Made by a program: the position numbers and the translations under genes
The notes under the pieces: generated by a model
Told to the model about the DNA's origin: nothing
Seen by the model: only the letters and a program-made list of their open reading frames with translations
The model's database searches: none
From: Cristatella mucedo
Taxonomy: Eukaryota; Bryozoa; Phylactolaemata; Cristatellidae
DNA: 64,000 bases
Reading direction: 5' to 3'
Assembly: GCA_009760855.2 (NCBI GenBank)
Contig: WPIO01000022.1
Coordinates: forward strand, 1,578,501 to 1,642,500
Shown: one piece after another, positions 61,901-64,000 of the stretch
Layout of the letters: the number at the start of each line of letters is the position of its first letter
Position numbering within the stretch: the stretch's first letter is position 1

Positions 61901-63732
61901 CTGCGCTTATGTATTTTTGCGAATCCACCTTTTTTAAGTTGTTCACATAAGCTGGTAACGCAACTGGTGAGGTCACTAGCTGTAGCTGCTTTCATAATTT
62001 TTTGTTCTGATGTGATGTGCCCTGATTGCACATATGTAAAGAGGTCTCTAGCTATTGACGATAGACCCTAATGAACTTGCGTCTTTCTAAGTTTAAAAGC
62101 CAAGACTTAAAACCCTGTACGTTGTGCCGTTAGCGGTAATCTTGGTAGCTCAGACACTAGAGCGCTTGACCGGTAACACGGATGCTGTGCAACCGTTCCT
62201 CACGAGGAGAATTTTGTGTGCACTCAGTCCGGCGGCTCAGGTCGGTCTGCGTCTTTAAATTACTCGGCCTCAACCCTTCCCTCAAAGGGCTGTAGGAGCA
62301 AGCCATATCTGGATGGATGTAGTAGTCTTCTGCACATTGAAGGTCCAGAAACTTCTATCTTTGTATCTGCCGAGGTTTATTGGAAGCTCTTGCTGAGTGC
62401 TGTTAGAGCATGCCGTGTGTGGCTTAGTTTGGTGCAGGTCCTACGTAATAGTTTCTGGAGTTCAATACCACAAAAACCCCTCATTGGGTGCACCAGCATT
62501 TATCTACGTGTCTGCCACCTTGCCACCACCACGAATTTGCTAGTACTCGGTCAATTTCAAAGCAGTGTCATGTATTCGAGCAGCACACTTGTCCTATGGT
62601 TTTATTCATTTTGTTAGTCAATGCAGAATCATGAGTCAGTTTGATTCAGGGCTCGCCGGTGGTGCATGCAAAACGGCTTGCAGCGGATCACATGTTTACC
62701 CTCTCTGTTAATAGTGCTAGATCAGGAACCTATGCTTCTCATCTCAGTTATGGAGTGATCGTTACAACCCATGAACAGCAAGCTGGTCTTTGTGCATCAT
62801 TCGTGACAGTTCATCTTGACTTCTGTAACTTACTGCTTGCTGGCCTAGCGGCCTGTGCACTCAGGCGCTTGCAGCTGGTGCTAGACTGCTGCTAGGCTTG
62901 TCTGTCGTGAGTGTCGCAGTTGCCACATCACACCGCTGCCTCTCGCCGACCTGCACTGGCTCCGTGTCAAGCAGCCTATCGACTTCAAGGTTTTAGTCGC
63001 TCACTTTTAGGTCACCTTATTCCTTGGCTCCAGCCTACTTATCAGATCTACTCTCCCACCAGGCTAAGCATCGTGCCACCTGCTTTTCGGAATCTAGTTG
63101 TTTACCGATACCTCATATGAATCTCAAATGCCTTGGAGACCGTGCCTTTAGTTCGTATGCCTTCAAAGCCTGGAACTCACTCCTGACCTGCATCACGACA
63201 TCTCCTGACTTGGCTGCATTTAAAAAACATATATTCATGACAGCATTTAGTGGGTCCCTGTGATGTGTCTTTTATGTGCTTATGCATGCTGACACTGTTC
63301 ATGCTGCCACTAACTATACTTGCATGCTGACCCTGTGCACGTGACCCCTAATCATGTTGTTCTTGTTGTTTATTGAGCATGCTTCCACTAACCATTCGAT
63401 CGTGGCTACTTTGTTACAAATGTAAAGTGTATAGTAAGAGATCAAGTTCTGTGAGGGTGCTATATTAAATGTATTATTATTATGATTATAATCATCATCC
63501 TTTGTGTGGCTTGGTTGCCTCTTAAGACTGGTCCAAGTTATTTTCTAATCAAAATGAGTCAACTTGCAGGTTTGATAATTGTAGAGTCTTTACCTCGACA
63601 TATCCGGTACAGGTGTCACGTGGCAATCGTTACGTGAAGGCGACTTCCCGCTGATGGCACCACTGATAATGCTGGCACTTGATGCAGTACTCTACTTCCT
63701 GCTCGCTATATACTTGGACAACGTAATGGCGA
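49805..63732 (+). CDS. ABCA-subfamily lipid transporter, N-terminal part (partial at the window end)
   Basis: Six exons join in phase to about 469 residues. The order is a cytosolic basic start (FFQQLKALIRRNCLLKARNT), TM1 (PIFWILFLALIKW), an extracellular loop of about 200 residues with N-glycosylation motifs (NSST, NYT), TM2 (IAPIYYALVYSFCIQLLVIS), the cytosolic EKQKKQKEVLKIMGMRDTAF plus WLSW, TM3 (LLYAALVLLISSIATVLAVA), TM4-TM5 (VFIFFLMLLFYGLSIINLAF; VASLFVAIVSLLFFVVS), TM6 (WLLCLLSPTALAIGI) and a further TM (LIMLALDAVLYFLLAIYLDN). EK(x)KKxKExLKIMGxxDxAFWLSW and the SPTALAxGIER then GTGVxW blocks are ABCA hallmarks. The short first loop fits ABCA3/ABCA5-like members better than ABCA1-like ones. 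Such proteins move lipids across endosomal, lysosomal or plasma membranes using ATP. Both nucleotide-binding domains lie beyond 64000. I cannot place it in one ABCA subgroup. Confidence 0.9.
50235..50375. repeat. (CTG)n-like imperfect trinucleotide cluster
   Basis: Repeated GCTGCTGCT/GCTACCAC units, interrupted. Intron of the ABCA-type gene. Confidence 0.7.
50420..50600 (+). mobile_element. LINE-1fam fragment, left part (split by SINE-A)
   Basis: LSRLDYFNFLVAALPKKATR-like codons (CCGAAAAAAGCCGCTAGGCC) and MNMATRLVYKSRGLTMCL. The same copy resumes after the SINE at 50735 with CTGCCGGTTGAACAGCAGC (LPVEQQ). Confidence 0.82.
50605..50733 (-). mobile_element. SINE-A copy inside a LINE-1fam copy
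   Basis: The minus strand shows a head GTTTGGCCCGGTAGTTAAGG, box B-like GGGCTCGAGCCC and a tail GCGCCTGAATAGAGATTAAG then TTCCGTTATGGC. It interrupts the LINE between LGWLPVEQ-type codons. Confidence 0.9.
50735..51198 (+). mobile_element. LINE-1fam fragment, right part
   Basis: From CTGCCGGTTGAACAGCAGCT through GCTGAACTGCTGCACTGATT and TGAGTGCGTACCGAAAGCCG to GAGTTACAAGTGGAGATACA. The ATTAC tail is reduced. Confidence 0.88.
51525..51625. repeat. (GT)n-rich degenerate repeat
   Basis: GTGTGTGCGCGTGTGTATGT-type mixed units just upstream of exon 2. Confidence 0.85.
51676..52057 (+). CDS. ABCA-type exon 2 (TM1 and first extracellular loop)
   Basis: Acceptor TTCTGCCTTACAG, donor GTATGT at 52058; 382 nt, phase 0 to 1. 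It starts EVLVPIFWILFLALIKW. The loop has SPITGFPTKNLYQYPAW, VAPNSSTHEAIIDRVQDL and DMPLGIIFGDSVYNYTLRTV. The last is the ABCA block equal to VGVVFKDSMSYELRFF of ABCA5. Confidence 0.93.
52540..52670. repeat. AT-rich low-complexity run
   Basis: TAATATTTATT-type units repeated over about 130 bp. Confidence 0.85.
53110..54350 (-). mobile_element. LINE-2fam-related copy, diverged
   Basis: An AATAATAATAATGA tail is followed on the minus strand by the 3' UTR signature with TGACACTGTGCATGCTATCA. Then, going upstream, come SFSLNVRTDCNALPTHV ([10 protein letters not shown]-equivalent), FHFLALAYLSEILPNQAYHP, KLNNDTNQLTSSG, LGLGIRMTSK-like codons and an AAFDTVDQHTLFG-equivalent block near 54180. Many stops. 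It appears older than the 26.7- and 35-kb copies. Located in ABCA intron 2. Confidence 0.82.
54748..55452. mobile_element. Tc1-like foldback element, copy 2
   Basis: The left arm (about 54748-55045) and right arm (about 55145-55452) are imperfect inverted repeats. The left arm plus loop encodes, on the minus strand, LVKQVGFQSSNTLLWDGCIW, QQDSDPLQTDRPVKYFL and WPSQSPYLNTIERLWSKFDR. The right arm encodes, on the plus strand, KYLLVDKSLVLVRWPNHFPD and LNSVERQWGNIDWHLRRDV. SPDLNPIExLW is the third catalytic block of Tc1/mariner transposases (Glu present in both arms). The minus frame is open over 91 codons. Reverse-complemented, its arm/loop junction (TTGTTGGTCAAGCAGGTTGG) matches copy 1 at 19.8 kb. 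Confidence 0.8.
55453..57972. other. Rest of ABCA intron 2, nothing recognised
   Basis: 2.5 kb of intron sequence (full intron 52058-57972) with short frames only. A poly-C run lies at 55930-55939. Confidence 0.6.
57973..58070 (+). CDS. ABCA-type exon 3
   Basis: Acceptor CTGTTTACGTAG, donor GTAAGT at 58071; 98 nt, phase 1 to 0. The split codon gives Gly, then QCRDAKATCPTDAYDYNGLL and FLQSIVDTALLE. This is the GFxxLQxxIDxAIIQ block that precedes TM2 in ABCA proteins. The acceptor's pyrimidine tract is weak. Confidence 0.9.
58181..58470 (+). CDS. ABCA-type exon 4 (TM2 and the LKIMG motif)
   Basis: Acceptor GGATATTGCAG, donor GTGAGG at 58471; 290 nt, phase 0 to 2. It starts QLEYQQFVEVPSFLHRVTF, contains KRMMPKPSYIPDSSVIRSIA and TM2, and ends EKQKKQKEVLKIMGMRDTAF plus the first two bases of Trp. 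The intron before it is only 110 bp. Confidence 0.95.
58839..58913. repeat. (GT)n microsatellite
   Basis: About 37 GT units. It ends at the 3' tail of the next SINE-A. Confidence 0.97.
58914..59046 (-). mobile_element. SINE-A copy next to (GT)n
   Basis: The minus strand shows a head GGTTTGACCCAATGATTAAG, box B-like GGAGTCGAGCCC and a tail GAAGCTTCTGAATAGACATT then TTATCTTAGGGTGC. Confidence 0.87.
59122..59190 (+). mobile_element. SINE-A tail fragment
   Basis: GAGCTGTAAAGCCCTGAATA, GAGAGATACAGCCTCTCATA and GGTGCCGTACGAA match the SINE-A tail only. Confidence 0.55.
59449..59608 (-). mobile_element. SINE-B copy, diverged
   Basis: The minus strand reads GCCCAGTGATAAGGTGCTTA, CACGACACGGTTCGTCAGCT, CGAGTTCCACAGCAGTGACG, TAAGGCTCTTTTATGGC and ATTTGGCTGTTAAGTCAGCT. 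The head and tail are recognisable; the middle is rearranged. Confidence 0.65.
60137..60500 (+). CDS. ABCA-type exon 5 (TM3 to TM6)
   Basis: Acceptor ATTCTTTTTTGCAG, donor GTGAGC at 60501; 364 nt, phase 2 to 0. The split Trp is followed by LSWTLLYAALVLLISSIATV, then FFRPPSNVFIFFLMLLFYGL, FFDNPKVAGPVASLFVAIVS, LLFFVVSQTTKYGPDGKPQS and WLLCLLSPTALAIGIER. Four hydrophobic segments. Confidence 0.95.
60850..61075 (+). mobile_element. LINE-2fam 3' end
   Basis: ATTTATGACAGCAATTAGTG, GGCCCATGTGATTCGTCCTT, TTGCAGCAAATGGGAAGTGC, CTAGAAAGAGATTTGAATTC and a short ATTATTTTGATTG tail. Confidence 0.87.
61170..61705 (-). mobile_element. LINE-2fam 3' portion, tail-to-tail with its neighbour
   Basis: The minus strand begins at GGTGCTGAACAAAGACC, preceded by CTAGGCAGAGATTTAGTTCT, then GCATGCTGCCACTGTACATG and GGAACTCACTCCAGACTGAC (WNSLQTDV). 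Farther upstream are FKIFSLILDPLILLLSLPI-like codons and DHFSTTYTGFP. Inactive. Confidence 0.83.
61706..62140. other. No gene recognised (ABCA intron 5)
   Basis: T-rich sequence, chance frames only. Confidence 0.5.
62145..62225 (+). other. tRNA-like sequence, probably a third SINE head or tRNA relic
   Basis: TAATCTTGGTAGCTCAGACA, CTAGAGCGCTTGACCGGTAA and CACGGATG resemble the D arm and anticodon arm of a eukaryotic tRNA (box A TAGCTCAGACACTAGAGCG). The box B place (CAACCGTTCCTCAC) is poor and no acceptor stem pairs. Not a functional tRNA gene on this evidence. Confidence 0.4.
62620..63490 (+). mobile_element. LINE-2fam 3' portion
   Basis: SFVTVHLDFCNLLLAGLAAC, ALRRLQLVLDCC, then in a shifted frame CHITPLPLADLHWLRVKQPI-like codons, [35 protein letters not shown] and the 3' UTR (GCATTTAGTGGGTCCCTGTG) to ATTATTATTATGATTATAAT. 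It lies in the same ABCA intron as the two previous copies. Confidence 0.9.
63585..63732 (+). CDS. ABCA-type exon 6 (last one in the window)
   Basis: Acceptor TTTGATAATTGTAG (weak pyrimidine tract), donor GTGAGT at 63733; 148 nt, phase 0 to 1. It encodes SLYLDISGTGVTWQSLREGD, FPLMAPLIMLALDAVLYFLL and AIYLDNVMA. GTGVxW and the YFLLAIYLDNV membrane segment fit the end of the first ABCA membrane domain. The stop just upstream in this frame forces the splice site to lie here. Confidence 0.88.
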
Positions 63733-64000
63733 GTGAGTTCAGAGATGACGTATTATTTTTGCTTCGGCTGCCATCTATGGATAAAATAGGAGTGTAATGA
63801 TGCTATAGCTTGCAATCGGACATGGTATTTACGTAGACTGGACGAAAGCTCGTAGCATGCTGAGTTTGGTGTATGTTACCCAGTTATGTTTGCACTGGAA
63901 GACTTGAAACAGCATTTCGGCTCCATTTATCATGAGAGACGTTCTAGAGCATCTGCTTTATGTCTGACATGTGCAGTTATTCCGAAACTGCTATTTCAGG
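63733..64000 (+). other. Start of ABCA intron 6, cut by the window end
   Basis: GTGAGT start, no exon seen. The terminal CTGCTATTTCAG at 63988-63999 looks like an acceptor whose exon would begin at the window edge. Confidence 0.55.

Noticed and set aside
63571-63584. AACTTGCAG at 63561-63569 as the ABCA exon 6 acceptor
   Set aside because: A better-looking acceptor, but the frame that gives GTGVTW meets TAG before that site, so the exon must begin at 63585.
1-64000. LTR or virus-like elements
   Set aside because: I looked for long direct terminal repeats and for protease, integrase, capsid or envelope motifs and saw none that I could support.

Overview
The window looks like nuclear DNA of an animal, most likely an invertebrate. 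Two genes are split by GT-AG introns. The proteins are animal-type: an SNX7/SNX30-type sorting nexin and an ABCA-subfamily lipid transporter. CR1/L2-group LINEs, two tRNA-derived SINE families, Tc1/mariner-type and hAT DNA transposon remains and many long dinucleotide microsatellites fill the rest. I cannot name the species. CpG is not obviously depleted around the first exons.

Layout. 1-14.6 kb is gene-poor: old LINE, SINE and hAT pieces plus a CpG-rich block (7.7-9.76 kb) whose role I cannot name. About 14.66-32.1 kb is the plus-strand sorting nexin gene. Nine coding exons join in frame, and a tenth, terminal exon has two candidates. Its introns hold a Tc1-like foldback element, a nearly complete minus-strand LINE (21.8-25.1 kb), SINEs and microsatellites. 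A likely 3' UTR runs to an AATAAA at 33864. 34-49.7 kb is mostly repeats: LINE family 2 pieces, a MITE sitting inside a TA microsatellite, and a LINE family 1 copy nested in an older copy of the same family. 49.8 kb to the end is the 5' part of a plus-strand ABCA-type transporter gene: six exons in frame, about 469 residues, with the ATP-binding cassettes beyond the window.

Repeat families (my names). LINE-1fam ends in (ATTAC)n. LINE-2fam ends in (ATT)n, with a 3' end containing AAGTGCCTAGAAAGAGATT. SINE-A has a tRNA-like head and a 3' tail that resembles the LINE-2fam tail. SINE-B has a different tRNA-like head and ends in a GAGGCTGTTAAAT block. The Tc1-like foldback family is the most unusual item: two copies, one in each gene, share the same inverted-duplication architecture and the same arm/loop junction.

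The two host genes may both serve endomembranes (PX-BAR sorting at endosomes, lipid transport), but nothing in the sequence links their regulation. I saw no convincing LTR element, virus-like element, CRISPR array or rRNA gene.
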